Assembly: GCF_022808715.1 (NCBI RefSeq)
Contig: NZ_JAKZKX010000030.1
Span: 1 to 43,020 of the forward strand
Length of the DNA: 43,020 nucleotides
Origin: Fundidesulfovibrio agrisoli
GTDB lineage: Bacteria; Desulfobacterota; Desulfovibrionia; Desulfovibrionales; Desulfovibrionaceae
Direction: 5' to 3'
This document shows positions 34,289 to 43,020 of this stretch, one piece after another; positions within the stretch are counted from its first letter, which is position 1, and each line of letters starts with the position of its first letter. A program made the position numbers and the translations under genes. The notes under the pieces are model-generated. The model did not search any database, had not been told where the DNA came from, and was given only the letters and a program-made list of their open reading frames with translations.

Positions 34289-36154
34289 GTGAACAACATT
34301 CGCGTAGGCGTCAGGCTGGTGGCGGCGTTCATTGTGGTGTCGGTGCTCACGTCCGTGGTCGGGCTCGTGGGGTATCTCGGGCTCAATTCGGCCAAAAAAG
34401 ATCTTGATGCGAGCACGAGGCTGTACATTCCGGCCATCGAGAATCTGACCACCATCCGCTTCAATCTGCGCAACATCGTGGTCGCGCAGCGCACGATGCT
34501 GACGGAATCCATCCTGCCGCAGGAGCGCCAGCGTCAGAAGGACAACATCCAGAACGCCCGCAAGAACTACCGGGAGGCCCTGGAGCGCTTCGAGAAGCTT
34601 GACCATTCCAAGGATGCCCTGGCCGCCTGGGGCGAGTTCAAGAAGGTCCTGCCTGAAACGCGCGAGATCAATGACAAGATCACTGAGGTCGTTGAGGCCT
34701 GGGAAAAGAATCCCGATAACAAGTCCCTGGCGCTCGAAGCAGAGAAGGCCGTGATCGAGCGCGGCGGCGAGAACAACCGCAAGCTCAACGACGCCCTGGG
34801 CAAGGTCATAGCTATCTACACCGCGAACGCCGAGCGGGATTCCCTCGCGGCCGAGGCCACCATCAGCTGGCAGACCAAGCTGCTCATGTCGCTGGCCATC
34901 GCCGCGCCCATCCTCTCCGTGCTGGTGGGCGTGTTCGTGACCCGCACCATCGTGCGCCCGCTCAAGGGCGCCATGAATTTCTCTGGGGCCGTGGCGGAAG
35001 GCAACCTCAACGCCAGCCTGGATGTGCACCAGAGGGACGAGGTGGGCAGGCTGGCCGACGGGCTGCGCGCCATGGTGGGCGCCTTGAAGGAGAAGATCGC
35101 CGAGGCCGACCAGAAGAGCGCCCAGGCCGAGCGCGAGGCCGAGGCCGCGCGCGTGGCCACCGCCGAGGCCCAGGAGGCCAAGGCCCAGGCCGAGCGCGCC
35201 AAGGCCGAGGGCATGCTCCAGGCCGCCAACGAGCTCGAGGGCGTGGTGGAGATCGTCACCAGCGCTTCGGAGCAGCTCTCCGCGCAGGTGGAGCAGTCCA
35301 GCCGGGGCGCCGAGCACCAGGCCCAGCGCGTGGGTGAAACCGCCACCGCCATGGAGGAGATGAACGCCACCGTTCTGGAGGTTGCCCGCAACGCCTCCCA
35401 GGCCGCCGAGACCTCCGACCGGGCCAGGATGAAGGCCGAGGAGGGCTCGCAGGTGGTGGGCCGCGTGGTGGAGGGCATCGGCGAGGTGCAGAGGAACTCG
35501 CTCAAGCTCAAAGAGGACATGACCGAGCTGGGCCAGCAGGCCGAGGGCATCGGCAGGATCATGAGCGTCATCTCCGACATCGCGGACCAGACCAACCTCC
35601 TGGCGCTCAACGCCGCCATCGAGGCGGCCCGCGCGGGCGACGCCGGTCGCGGCTTCGCGGTGGTCGCGGACGAGGTGCGCAAGCTGGCCGAGAAGACCAT
35701 GACCGCCACCAAGGAAGTGGGCGACGCCATCCGGGGCATCCAGCAGGGCACCCAGAGCAACGTCGTCAACGTGGAGAAGGCCGCCGGGATCATCGCCGAG
35801 GCCACGGAGCTGGCCGCCAGGTCCGGCGAGGCACTGCGCGAGATCGTCACCCTGGTGGACCTCTCCTCCGACCAGGTGCGCGCCATCGCCACTGCCTCCG
35901 AGCAGCAGTCCGCCGCCAGCGAGGAGATCAACCGCTCCATCGAGGACATCAGCCGCATCTCCTCCGAGACTTCGGAGGGCATGCGCCAGTCCGCACTGGC
36001 CGTGGAGGAGCTGGCCAACCAGGCCCAGGTGCTCAAGAACCTCATCGGGCAGATGCAGGCCGAAGGCTCGGGCCAGGCCCTGCCTGCCGGCGGAGGCTCG
36101 CAAGCCCGCCTGACCTCTGTGGCTCACAAGAAGCCCCGGGCCTTGGCAGCCTAG
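34289..36154 (+). CDS. Methyl-accepting chemotaxis protein with 4HB sensor
   Basis: 621 aa. GTG at 34289 chosen for AAGGAGGGG just upstream and because the protein then starts with a short cytosolic [10 protein letters not shown] before the first membrane helix (about 9-32). A helical 4HB_MCP-type periplasmic domain follows (35-195), then helix 2 (197-220), a HAMP domain (221-275), an Ala/Glu-rich coiled coil, and the MCP signalling hairpin. Its tip [19 protein letters not shown] is the invariant CheA/CheW contact. No CheR-binding pentapeptide ends the protein. No che genes are nearby, so it feeds a distant array. Ligand unknown. Confidence 0.95.
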   Translation: MNNIRVGVRLVAAFIVVSVLTSVVGLVGYLGLNSAKKDLDASTRLYIPAIENLTTIRFNLRNIVVAQRTMLTESILPQERQRQKDNIQNARKNYREALERFEKLDHSKDALAAWGEFKKVLPETREINDKITEVVEAWEKNPDNKSLALEAEKAVIERGGENNRKLNDALGKVIAIYTANAERDSLAAEATISWQTKLLMSLAIAAPILSVLVGVFVTRTIVRPLKGAMNFSGAVAEGNLNASLDVHQRDEVGRLADGLRAMVGALKEKIAEADQKSAQAEREAEAARVATAEAQEAKAQAERAKAEGMLQAANELEGVVEIVTSASEQLSAQVEQSSRGAEHQAQRVGETATAMEEMNATVLEVARNASQAAETSDRARMKAEEGSQVVGRVVEGIGEVQRNSLKLKEDMTELGQQAEGIGRIMSVISDIADQTNLLALNAAIEAARAGDAGRGFAVVADEVRKLAEKTMTATKEVGDAIRGIQQGTQSNVVNVEKAAGIIAEATELAARSGEALREIVTLVDLSSDQVRAIATASEQQSAASEEINRSIEDISRISSETSEGMRQSALAVEELANQAQVLKNLIGQMQAEGSGQALPAGGGSQARLTSVAHKKPRALAA

Positions 36155-36180
36155 CCCTACCCCGCGAACGTCTTGACCGG

Positions 36181-36214
36181 ACCGGCGCGCAAAGCTGCGC
36201 GCCGGTCTTTTTTT
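36181..36214 (+). terminator. Intrinsic terminator of the chemoreceptor gene
   Basis: A perfect 10-bp stem ACCGGCGCGC / GCGCGCCGGT, 6-nt loop, then C and seven T. Confidence 0.95.
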
Positions 36215-36292
36215 CGCCACCGGAAGGGCGCGGGGGCCTCGGGAGGCGCTCACCAGTGGCAATTGACGGGGTTTTAGGCTAGCGGAGGCTCC

Positions 36293-37660
36293 ATGAATCC
36301 CGTGACCACCTCCATTTTCGAGCTGTTCAAGGTCGGGCCCGGCCCGTCGAGTTCTCACACCATCGGCCCCATGCTCGCTTCGGTGGAGTTCATGGCCCAG
36401 GCCGCCGAACTTCCCAGCCAGACCCTGGACCGGGCCACGGGCCTGCGCGTGACGCTGCTCGGCTCCCTGGCGGCCACGGGCCGGGGCCACGGCACCGTGC
36501 GGGCCGTGCTGGCCGGGCTTCTGGGCAACCGGCCCCAGAGCTGCCCGCCCGACATCCTGGACAGCCTCGCCGGGTTCGAGTCCGGCACGGTGCTGCTCGC
36601 CGGGAGGACCCTGCCCCTGCGCGAGGCCGACATCGTGTTCGACATGCTGGCCAAGGCGGAGCGCCACCCCAACACCATGGTCTTCCGCCTGCTGGACGCC
36701 GACGGCGCGGCCCTGTTCGAGCGCGAGGCCTACTCCGTGGGCGGCGGGTTCATCGAATGGCGGGACCAAGCCCCGGCCCAGCGCCCGGCCCCGGCCTATC
36801 CTTACGACTCCATGACCGGCTTCAGGGAGGTGCTTGCAGCCACGGGCCTGAGCCTGCCCGAGGTGATGATCGCCAACGAGGCCGCCCTCACCGGGCAGAC
36901 CCCCAAGCAGATCGAGGCCCGCATCGAGGACGTGATGCGCGCCATGGAGGACGCCGTGGAGCGCGGCCTGGAGACCGAGGGCGTGCTGCCCGGGCCTCTG
37001 GGGCTCAACCGCAAGGCCAAGGCCCTGTTCGAGCGCTACCGGCAGGACCCCCAGATGCAGGACAGGCCCATCCTGGCCCTGTGCGCCTGCGCCTTCGCCG
37101 CCTCGGAGGAGAACGCCGCCGGGCACACCATCGTCACCGCGCCCACCTCGGGCGGGTCGGGCGTGCTGGCCTCGGTGCTCTACGTCACCAAGAACCTGCG
37201 CCCCACTGCGGGCGTGTTCCGCAAGGCCCTGCGCGAGGGCATGTTCGCCGCTGCCCTGGTTGGGATGCTCGCAAAGCACAACGCCTCGGTGAGCGGGGCG
37301 GAGGTGGGCTGCCAGGGCGAGGTGGGGGTGGCCTCGGCCATGTCCGCCGCGTTCCTGGCCCAAGTCTACGGCCACGAGGCCAAGCTGGTGGAGAACGCGG
37401 CGGAGACCGCCCTGGAGCACCACCTGGGCCTCACCTGCGACCCGGTGCAGGGCTACGTGCAGATTCCCTGCATCGAGCGCAACGCCATGGGCGCGGTGAA
37501 GGCCTACGCCGCCTACCAGATCGCTGCAGCGGTGGTGTCGTCCCACCACATGGTGGGGCTGGACCAGGCCATCAGGGCCATGGCCGAGACCGGGCGGGAC
37601 ATGTGCGCCAAATACAAGGAGACCGCCCAGGGCGGGCTGGCCACCACGGTGCGCTGCTAA
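36293..37660 (+). CDS. sdaA: L-serine ammonia-lyase (single-chain Fe-S serine dehydratase)
   Basis: 455 aa, ATG with GGAGG upstream. The N-terminal beta domain starts SIFELFKVGPGPSSSHTIGPM. The C-terminal alpha domain has TAPTSGGSGVLASVL, GAEVGCQGEVGVASAMS and LTCDPVQGYVQIPCIERNAMGA, which contain the cysteines that hold the [4Fe-4S] cluster. Fusion of both parts in one chain matches E. coli SdaA and differs from the split Firmicutes form. It turns L-serine into pyruvate and ammonia, feeding the same pool as lactate oxidation. It is oxygen sensitive, as suits an anaerobe. It is followed by the inverted-repeat element at 37676. Confidence 0.97.
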   Translation: MNPVTTSIFELFKVGPGPSSSHTIGPMLASVEFMAQAAELPSQTLDRATGLRVTLLGSLAATGRGHGTVRAVLAGLLGNRPQSCPPDILDSLAGFESGTVLLAGRTLPLREADIVFDMLAKAERHPNTMVFRLLDADGAALFEREAYSVGGGFIEWRDQAPAQRPAPAYPYDSMTGFREVLAATGLSLPEVMIANEAALTGQTPKQIEARIEDVMRAMEDAVERGLETEGVLPGPLGLNRKAKALFERYRQDPQMQDRPILALCACAFAASEENAAGHTIVTAPTSGGSGVLASVLYVTKNLRPTAGVFRKALREGMFAAALVGMLAKHNASVSGAEVGCQGEVGVASAMSAAFLAQVYGHEAKLVENAAETALEHHLGLTCDPVQGYVQIPCIERNAMGAVKAYAAYQIAAAVVSSHHMVGLDQAIRAMAETGRDMCAKYKETAQGGLATTVRC

Positions 37661-37675
37661 GAAATTTGGGTTGTA

Positions 37676-37819
37676 GTCTCCCAGGGGTGTCCGCGCCGGG
37701 CCGGGCATGACGACATATCGGAAGAATATCGCCATGCCCGGCCCGGCGCGGGGCGGGCCCGGCCGACTTAGGGTACTATCACCGCCAGCCCCGGCCCGGC
37801 GCGGAGACCCCTGGGAGAC
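37676..37819. repeat. 144-bp palindromic element with 30-bp terminal inverted repeats
   Basis: The left arm 37676-37705 and the reverse complement of 37790-37819 agree at 29 of 30 positions. An internal copy of part of the right arm at 37733-37751 also pairs perfectly over 19 bp with 37691-37709. The left arm can therefore form a short-loop hairpin (23-nt loop, itself partly paired) or a long one, but not both. There is no T run and no clear target duplication at the ends. It starts 15 bp after the sdaA stop. Confidence 0.75.
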
Positions 37820-37938
37820 GGCCCGGACCAGGGCGGCAGGCCTGCGGTCAGGAATAACCGCCGGACATCTGGTACGCGTTGCCGAACCCGGCCTCCGAAC
37901 GCGATGTCACCCGGCGCGACGCAATGCGGAAAGGGATT

Positions 37939-37975
37939 GCAAAGGGAGGAACTCCCTTTGCCCGCCGGAGGCCTT
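37939..37975 (+). repeat. GAA-triloop hairpin repeat, copy C
   Basis: A perfect 10-bp stem GCAAAGGGAG / CTCCCTTTGC with a GAA loop, followed by CCGCCGGAGGCC. It shares GGGATT(C/G)CAAAGGGAG with copy A read on the other strand. Located between the palindromic element and selA; the rest of the 37661-38060 gap has no gene. Confidence 0.6.
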
Positions 37976-38033
37976 CCCTCAGGCCGTCCCCCAGTCCCAC
38001 CTTGATTGCCATCAGTCCGGATGTAAGCTAATT

Positions 38034-38051
38034 CCCCGTATCTTTGCGGGG
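38034..38051 (+). promoter_or_regulatory. Small hairpin covering the selA ribosome site
   Basis: CCCCG pairs with CGGGG across an 8-nt loop; the right arm contains part of the GGGGAGAG Shine-Dalgarno, 9 nt before the selA ATG. It could dampen selA translation. The stem is only 5 bp. Confidence 0.35.
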
Positions 38052-38060
38052 AGAGCCACC

Positions 38061-39464
38061 ATGTCCAACACCCTTTTCCGTCTGCTGCCCTCCATGGACC
38101 GCGTGCTGGCCGCGCTGGACGGCCGCCCGGAGCTTTCCGGCGCGCCCAGGGCCCTGGTGCGCGAGGCGGCCCAGGCCTTTCTGGACGCCCAGCGGGAGGA
38201 GATCCGCTCCGGCCTGGTCGCCGACCCCGCCCATCTGGAGTGGGAGCGCCTGGCCCCACGCCTGGAGTGCTTCGTGCGCTCCTACGTGCGCCCGCGCTTC
38301 CGCCGGGTGCTCAACGGCACGGGCGTGGTGGTGCACACCAACCTGGGCCGCTCCATCCTGGCCGAGAGCGCTTCCCGCGCCGTGCAGAGCGCCTGCGCGC
38401 ACTACTCCAACCTGGAGTTCGACTTGGAGACCGGCCAGCGCGGCAGCCGCTACAGCCACGTGGAAGGCCTGCTGACGCAGCTGACCGGTGCCGAGGCCGC
38501 CGTGGTGGTCAACAACAACGCCGCCGCCGTGCTCCTGGTGCTTTCGAGCCTGTGCGAGGGCCGCGAAGTGGTGGTCTCGCGCGGGCAGCTGGTGGAGATC
38601 GGCGGCTCGTTCCGCGTTCCCGAGGTGATGGCCAAGTCCGGTGCCATCCTCAAGGAGGTGGGGGCCACCAACCGCACCCACCTGCGCGACTACCGCCAGG
38701 CCGTCGGCCCGGACACGGCCGCGCTCATGCGCGTGCACACCTCGAATTTCCGCATCATCGGCTTCACCAAGGAGGTTCCTCTCGAGGAACTGGCCGAACT
38801 GGGCCGGGAGCTCGGCCTGCCCGTCATCGAGGATCTGGGCAGCGGCACCCTCTTCGACTTCGCCCAGGCCGGGCTGCCCGGCGAGCCCACCGTGCGCGAG
38901 GTGGTGGCCCAGGGGGCGGACGTGGTCTGCTTCAGCGGGGACAAGGTGCTGGGCGGGCCGCAGGCTGGCATCATCGTGGGCCGCAGGGAATACATCGACG
39001 TCATCCGGCGCAACCAGTTGAACCGGGCGCTACGCATCGACAAGATGACCCTGGCCGCCCTGGAGGCAACGCTGCGCCTCTACCTGGACCCGGAGCTGGC
39101 CCGCGCCCAGGTGCCCACACTGTCCATGATCTGCGCCACCCCCAAGGAGCTGGCCGCCAAGGCCCGCGCCCTGGCCGGGCTGCTGCGCCGCAGGCTGGGC
39201 CACACGCTGGAGGCCACGACGGTGCCCGGAGCCTCGCGCGTGGGCGGGGGGGCCTTCCCCGAGCGCGACCTGCCCACCACCCTGGTGCGCCTCGAGCCAC
39301 GCGACGCCTCCATCGGGGCCGACGCCCTGCGCGAGCGCCTGCTCGGCACGGACCCGCCCCTGGTGGGCCGCATCGAGGACGGCCGCTTCTGCCTGGACCC
39401 GCGCACCCTGGACAGGAACGAATTTCCCCTGGCGGCTCAGGCATTGGCGCAAGCGCTGGCCTGA
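38061..39464 (+). CDS. selA: L-seryl-tRNA(Sec) selenium transferase
   Basis: 467 aa, ATG at 38061; the longer open frame upstream runs through repeats and is rejected. Family segments are RRVLNGTGVVVHTNLGRS, HYSNLEFDLETGQRGSR, VVVNNNAAAVLLVL, EDLGSGTLFD, and FSGDKVLGGPQAGIIVG, whose Lys carries PLP. SelA converts Ser-tRNA(Sec) to Sec-tRNA(Sec) with selenophosphate, as a decameric cytosolic enzyme. Together with selB downstream it shows that the organism makes selenoproteins; selD and selC are not in the window. An M18 peptidase gene follows after 58 bp and separates selA from selB. Confidence 0.97.
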   Translation: MSNTLFRLLPSMDRVLAALDGRPELSGAPRALVREAAQAFLDAQREEIRSGLVADPAHLEWERLAPRLECFVRSYVRPRFRRVLNGTGVVVHTNLGRSILAESASRAVQSACAHYSNLEFDLETGQRGSRYSHVEGLLTQLTGAEAAVVVNNNAAAVLLVLSSLCEGREVVVSRGQLVEIGGSFRVPEVMAKSGAILKEVGATNRTHLRDYRQAVGPDTAALMRVHTSNFRIIGFTKEVPLEELAELGRELGLPVIEDLGSGTLFDFAQAGLPGEPTVREVVAQGADVVCFSGDKVLGGPQAGIIVGRREYIDVIRRNQLNRALRIDKMTLAALEATLRLYLDPELARAQVPTLSMICATPKELAAKARALAGLLRRRLGHTLEATTVPGASRVGGGAFPERDLPTTLVRLEPRDASIGADALRERLLGTDPPLVGRIEDGRFCLDPRTLDRNEFPLAAQALAQALA

Positions 39465-39522
39465 AACCCGGCCCAGACTCTGGACTGAACCGCTACGGAT
39501 CATCACGCCTCAAGGAGTGAGC

Positions 39523-40932
39523 ATGAAAAGCCTCGAACACGAATCCAAGAACTGCTGGGACGTCTACGCCTCCGAGCAGGACCGCGCCGCCATGGACGCC
39601 CTGGCCGCCGGATACGTCTCCTTCCTCTCCACCTGCAAGACCGAACGCGAGGTCATGCGCTACGTGCGCGAGCGCCTGGCGGCCGCTGGCTACGCCGAGA
39701 GCCCCAACGGCGACTTCACGGGCGACGCCTGCTTCCGCATCTTCAAGGGCAAGACCGTGTTCATCGCCCGCAAGGGCAAGAAGCCCCTGTCCGAGGGCTT
39801 CCGCCTGCTGGGCGCCCACGCGGACTCCCCCCGCCTGGACCTCAAGCAGCGCCCCCTCTACGAGGACTGCAGCGTCTCCCAGGCCAAGACCCACTACTAC
39901 GGCGGCATCCGCAAGCACCAGTGGCTGGCGCGCGCCCTGGCCCTGCACGGGGTGGTGGTCAAGGCCGACGGCACCGCCGTGGAGGTCGTCATCGGCGAGG
40001 ACCCGGCCGACCCGGTGTTCACCATCCCGGACCTGCTGCCCCACCTGGCCTACAAGCAGATGGAGCAGAAGCTGGCCGACGCCTTCGAGGCCGAGAAGCT
40101 CAACATCATCATGGGCCACGCCCCGGCGGGCTCTGACAGCATCCCCGTGGACGGCAAGGCCTGCGACCCCTCCGACGCCAAGTGCAAGCTCAAGTCCCAG
40201 GTGCTGACGCTGCTCAACAAGCGCTACGGCATCACCGAGTCCGACCTGTACTCGGCGGAGCTGCAGGCCGTGCCCGCCGGGCCGGCGCGCTACGTGGGCC
40301 TGGATTCGGCGCTCATCGGCGGCTACGGCCACGACGACCGTATCTGCGTCTACGCCGGGCTGGAGGCCCTGCTGGCCGCCGAGCAGCCCGAGCACACCCA
40401 GATCGTGCTCTTCTGGGACAAGGAGGAGATCGGCTCCGAAGGCTCCACCGGGGCCAGCTCCAAGTTCTTCGAGTACTGCCTGGAGGACCTGATCCACGCC
40501 TGGGAGCCGGGTGCGCGCCCCTCGCGCGTGCTGGACGCCTCCAAGGCCGTGTCCGCCGACGTCAACGCCGCCCTGGACCCCGACTACCAGGACGTGCACG
40601 AGAAGCTCAACGCCTGCCTGATCGGGCACGGCCCCACGCTCAACAAGTTCACCGGCCATCGCGGCAAGGTTGGCGCCAGCGACGCCCACCCCGAGTACGT
40701 GGCCTGGGTCAGGAACGTTCTCGACGGCGCGGGCGTGCCCTGGCAGATGGCGGAGCTCGGCAAGGTGGACCTGGGCGGCGGCGGCACCGTGGCCAAGTTC
40801 CTGGCCAAGTACGGCATGGACATCATCGACTTCGGCCCGCCCGTGCTCTCCATGCACAGCCCGCTGGAGCTGGCCAGCAAGGCCGACCTGTACGCCACCA
40901 TGCTCGCCTACAAGGCGTTCCTGGAGAGCTAG
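39523..40932 (+). CDS. M18-family (aspartyl-type) aminopeptidase
   Basis: 469 aa, ATG with AAGGAG 5 nt upstream. M18 metal motifs are FRLLGAHADSPRLDLKQRP (first His/Asp), FWDKEEIGSEGSTGASS (catalytic Glu pair), DVNAALDPDYQD, and the final His in FGPPVLSMHSPLELASK. Length and segments fit the 'aminopeptidase 1' branch. These large tetrahedral enzymes trim N-terminal residues from peptides in the cytosol. Its place between selA and selB with gaps of 58 and 105 bp suggests co-transcription, but no link to selenium is known. Confidence 0.95.
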   Translation: MKSLEHESKNCWDVYASEQDRAAMDALAAGYVSFLSTCKTEREVMRYVRERLAAAGYAESPNGDFTGDACFRIFKGKTVFIARKGKKPLSEGFRLLGAHADSPRLDLKQRPLYEDCSVSQAKTHYYGGIRKHQWLARALALHGVVVKADGTAVEVVIGEDPADPVFTIPDLLPHLAYKQMEQKLADAFEAEKLNIIMGHAPAGSDSIPVDGKACDPSDAKCKLKSQVLTLLNKRYGITESDLYSAELQAVPAGPARYVGLDSALIGGYGHDDRICVYAGLEALLAAEQPEHTQIVLFWDKEEIGSEGSTGASSKFFEYCLEDLIHAWEPGARPSRVLDASKAVSADVNAALDPDYQDVHEKLNACLIGHGPTLNKFTGHRGKVGASDAHPEYVAWVRNVLDGAGVPWQMAELGKVDLGGGGTVAKFLAKYGMDIIDFGPPVLSMHSPLELASKADLYATMLAYKAFLES

Positions 40933-41037
40933 GGGACGCCGCCGGGGAGCGCATCCGCGTTCTCCGGCCGCAGTGCGAACGGTTCCGCCGGAGCGGGCTC
41001 CAAAGGGCCTCTCCGGGGACGCGACACGAGGAGCATC

Positions 41038-42942
41038 ATGCCGGTCATCATGGGCACAGCCGGTCACATCGACCACGGCAAGACCACGCTGGTGAAGGCG
41101 CTCACGGGCGTGGACTGCGACCGCCTGGCCGAAGAGAAAAAGCGCGGCATCACCATCGAGCTGGGCTTCGCCTCCATGGAGCTGCCGGGCGGCCAGACGC
41201 TCGGCGTGGTGGACGTGCCCGGGCACGAACGCTTCGTGAAGAACATGGTGGCCGGGGCCGCGGGCATCGACTTCGTGGTCCTGGTGATCGCGGCGGACGA
41301 GGGCGTCATGCCCCAGACCCGCGAGCACCTGGAAATATGCACCCTGCTTGGCGTCACCGACGGCGTGGTGGCCCTGACCAAGGTGGACGCCGTGGACGAG
41401 GAGTGGCTGGCCCTGGTCACGGAGGACGTGCGGGCCTACCTTTCGTCCTCCTTCCTGGCCGAGGCTCCGCTCATCCCCGTGTCCGCGCACACCGGCCAGG
41501 GGCTCGACGCGCTGAGCGCCGAGCTGGCCCGCCTGGCCGGGGACCATGCGCCCAAGCGTCGCTCCGACCTGGCCCGGCTGCCCATCGACCGCGTGTTCAC
41601 AATGCGCGGGCACGGCACCGTGGTCACGGGCACGCTCATCTCCGGCGCGCTCCACGCGGGCGACGAGGTGGCGCTCTATCCCTCGGGCAAGGTCAGCAAG
41701 GTGCGCGGCCTGCAGGTGCACGGCCACACGGACGACACGGCCCGCGCCGGGCAGCGCACCGCCGTGAACCTCATGGGCCTGGAAGTGGAGGACGTGGAGC
41801 GCGGCGAGGTGCTGGCCCGGCCCGGCACCCTGTTCCCCTCCCTGGCCTGGAACATGGAGGTCACCTGCCTGCCCTCGGCCCACCGGGGCCTGCGCCACAG
41901 GGGCGAGGTGCACTTCCACCACGGCACGCGCGAGGTCATGGCGCGGCTCTACTTCCTGGACCGCGACAAGCTGGAGCCAGGGCAGACCGCCCTGTGCCAG
42001 GCGCGGTTCGAGTCGCCCCTGGCGGGCGTCACCGGGGACCGCTGCGTCATGCGGGCCTTCTCCCCCCTGCGCACCGTGGCGGGCGGCACCATCATCTCGC
42101 CCCTGGCCGGGCGCGTGAAGCGCCACGGGCCGGAGCTGGCCCTGCTGGGCGCGCTGCCCGCCGCCGGGCCCGAGGAACGCGTGGCCCTGCACCTCAAGCT
42201 GCGCGGACGCGAGGGCGCGAGCTTCGCCGCGCTCATGGTGCTCACCGGGCTCGAGAGCCGCGAGCTGGACAAGGCCCTGCAAGGCTTTTCCGGCAAGGGC
42301 AAGGCCAGCCTGTGGGACAAGGAGTCGCGCCAGTGGATCTCGGGCGAGGTGCTGGACGAGCTCTCCGCCGGGCTGCTCGAACACCTGGCCGCATTCCACA
42401 AGCGCGAGCCGCTCAAGCAGGGCGTGGCCCGGGGCGAGCTGGCCTCCACCTGGGGCAGGGGGCTGCACCCCAAGCTCATGCACTTCCTGGCCGAGCGGCT
42501 CATCAAGGCGGGCAGGATCGCGCAGGAGCAGGAGCTCATGCGCCTGCCGGAGCACAGCGTGAGCCTGGGCACGGACCAGGCCGACCTGCGTAAGCGCCTG
42601 CTGGACGTCTACGAGCTGGGCGGGCTGACGCCCCCCAACTACAAGGACGTGCTGGAGCTTTTGGGCGTGGGGCAGAAGGAGGCCCAGCCCGTGTACAAGC
42701 TCCTGCAGGACCAGGGCCTGATCTCCCGCATCAAGGAGGACATGTACTTCGCCGTGTCCGCCCTGGAGGGGCTCAAGAAGACCGTGGCCGCCTACTTCGC
42801 GGAGCACAAGGAGCTCGGCCCCCAGGATTTCCGGGAGCTCACCAACCTGACGCGCAAGTTCTCCATTCCGCTGTTGGAATACCTGGACAAGGAGAAGGTG
42901 ACCATGCGCGTGGGGGACAAGCGCCTGCCCAGAGCCTTATAA
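41038..42942 (+). CDS. selB: Selenocysteine-specific elongation factor
   Basis: 634 aa, ATG with GAGGAGC upstream. N-terminal GTPase: G1 [11 protein letters not shown] (residues 6-16), [10 protein letters not shown]3 [13 protein letters not shown]4 TKVD. EF-Tu-like beta-barrel domains 2 and 3 follow ([33 protein letters not shown]). The last 230 residues carry the winged-helix repeats that bind the SECIS hairpin ([63 protein letters not shown]). SelB brings Sec-tRNA(Sec) to UGA codons. A hairpin follows at the window edge. Confidence 0.97.
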   Translation: MPVIMGTAGHIDHGKTTLVKALTGVDCDRLAEEKKRGITIELGFASMELPGGQTLGVVDVPGHERFVKNMVAGAAGIDFVVLVIAADEGVMPQTREHLEICTLLGVTDGVVALTKVDAVDEEWLALVTEDVRAYLSSSFLAEAPLIPVSAHTGQGLDALSAELARLAGDHAPKRRSDLARLPIDRVFTMRGHGTVVTGTLISGALHAGDEVALYPSGKVSKVRGLQVHGHTDDTARAGQRTAVNLMGLEVEDVERGEVLARPGTLFPSLAWNMEVTCLPSAHRGLRHRGEVHFHHGTREVMARLYFLDRDKLEPGQTALCQARFESPLAGVTGDRCVMRAFSPLRTVAGGTIISPLAGRVKRHGPELALLGALPAAGPEERVALHLKLRGREGASFAALMVLTGLESRELDKALQGFSGKGKASLWDKESRQWISGEVLDELSAGLLEHLAAFHKREPLKQGVARGELASTWGRGLHPKLMHFLAERLIKAGRIAQEQELMRLPEHSVSLGTDQADLRKRLLDVYELGGLTPPNYKDVLELLGVGQKEAQPVYKLLQDQGLISRIKEDMYFAVSALEGLKKTVAAYFAEHKELGPQDFRELTNLTRKFSIPLLEYLDKEKVTMRVGDKRLPRAL

Positions 42943-42979
42943 ATTGCAGCGCCAGCCTTGGGGAGGGGCCAGCGCGGCG

Positions 42980-43020
42980 GGGAGCCTGCCGATGGATTTG
43001 AACAACATCGGCCGGCTCCC
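42980..43020 (+). terminator. Hairpin after selB, cut by the window end
   Basis: GGGAGCCTGCCGATG (42980-42994) pairs with CATCGGCCGGCTCCC (43006-43020) over 15 bp with a single G-T wobble and an 11-nt loop. It is probably the selB terminator, but any T run would lie past the window. Confidence 0.55.

Noticed and set aside
34262-37735. Very long minus-strand open frame opposite the chemoreceptor and sdaA (similar ones at 7279-10833 and 39493-42807)
   Set aside because: These are antisense shadows caused by high third-position GC; they are His/Gly/Ala/Leu-rich low-complexity translations with no motifs.
42980-43020. selC (tRNA-Sec) after selB
   Set aside because: The minus strand shows TTCAAAT, as in the anticodon loop of tRNA-Sec, but there is no 8-bp acceptor, no T-arm and no long variable arm; the segment is one simple 15-bp hairpin.

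Overview
The window is GC-rich, densely coded chromosomal DNA, most consistent with a Desulfovibrionaceae-type sulfate reducer (Desulfovibrio and relatives). The evidence is a ferredoxin like the seven-iron Desulfovibrio africanus ferredoxin III, two tandem 'homotrimeric porin' genes of the Desulfovibrio type, a large FAD/Fe-S D-lactate-dehydrogenase-like protein, an Fe-S L-serine dehydratase, and a bacterial selenocysteine machinery (selA, selB). No rRNA, IS element, phage or CRISPR array is visible.

Layout. 1-3.3 kb: PHP phosphoesterase, Trm112-like protein, small heat-shock protein, HtpX protease and a START-like protein, mostly rightward. 3.3-5.4 kb: a leftward cluster of ferredoxin, YkgJ-type Cys-cluster protein, an unknown 117-aa protein and a TPR protein, behind one promoter and an internal hairpin. 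5.6-12.3 kb: glycosyltransferase-like gene, tiny zinc-finger protein, then FAD/Fe-S oxidoreductase-ruvX-mltG. 12.4-17.1 kb: accessory-looking stretch with an AT-rich P-loop kinase-like gene, a CDF metal exporter facing an AraC/GyrI regulator, and an AT-richer locus holding a four-helix membrane protein and a frameshifted gene with an NlpC/P60- or CHAP-like end. 17.2-28.5 kb: trpS with a site-2 protease, a stand-alone receiver protein, a ThiS-like/TtuA-like pair with a pseudopilin-like gene, zwf-pgl, a pirin, and murA-comEC. 28.6-33.8 kb: tRNA-His, an AhpD-like protein, two porins and an HGSNAT-like membrane acyltransferase. 33.8-43 kb: a chemoreceptor with an elaborate upstream region, sdaA, a 144-bp palindromic element, and selA - M18 aminopeptidase - selB.

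The genes are mainly housekeeping: cell wall (mltG, murA), oxidative pentose phosphate entry (zwf, pgl), lactate and serine catabolism feeding pyruvate, tRNA charging and thiolation, and selenocysteine insertion. The most novel-looking items are the frameshifted hydrolase-like gene with its membrane-protein neighbour, the four-gene ferredoxin cluster, the ThiS-like/TtuA pair with an Arg-Gly tail, a family of GAA-triloop hairpins whose stems covary between copies, and the 144-bp inverted-repeat element whose arms can form alternative hairpins. All product names rest on reading motifs by eye; no database search was run.
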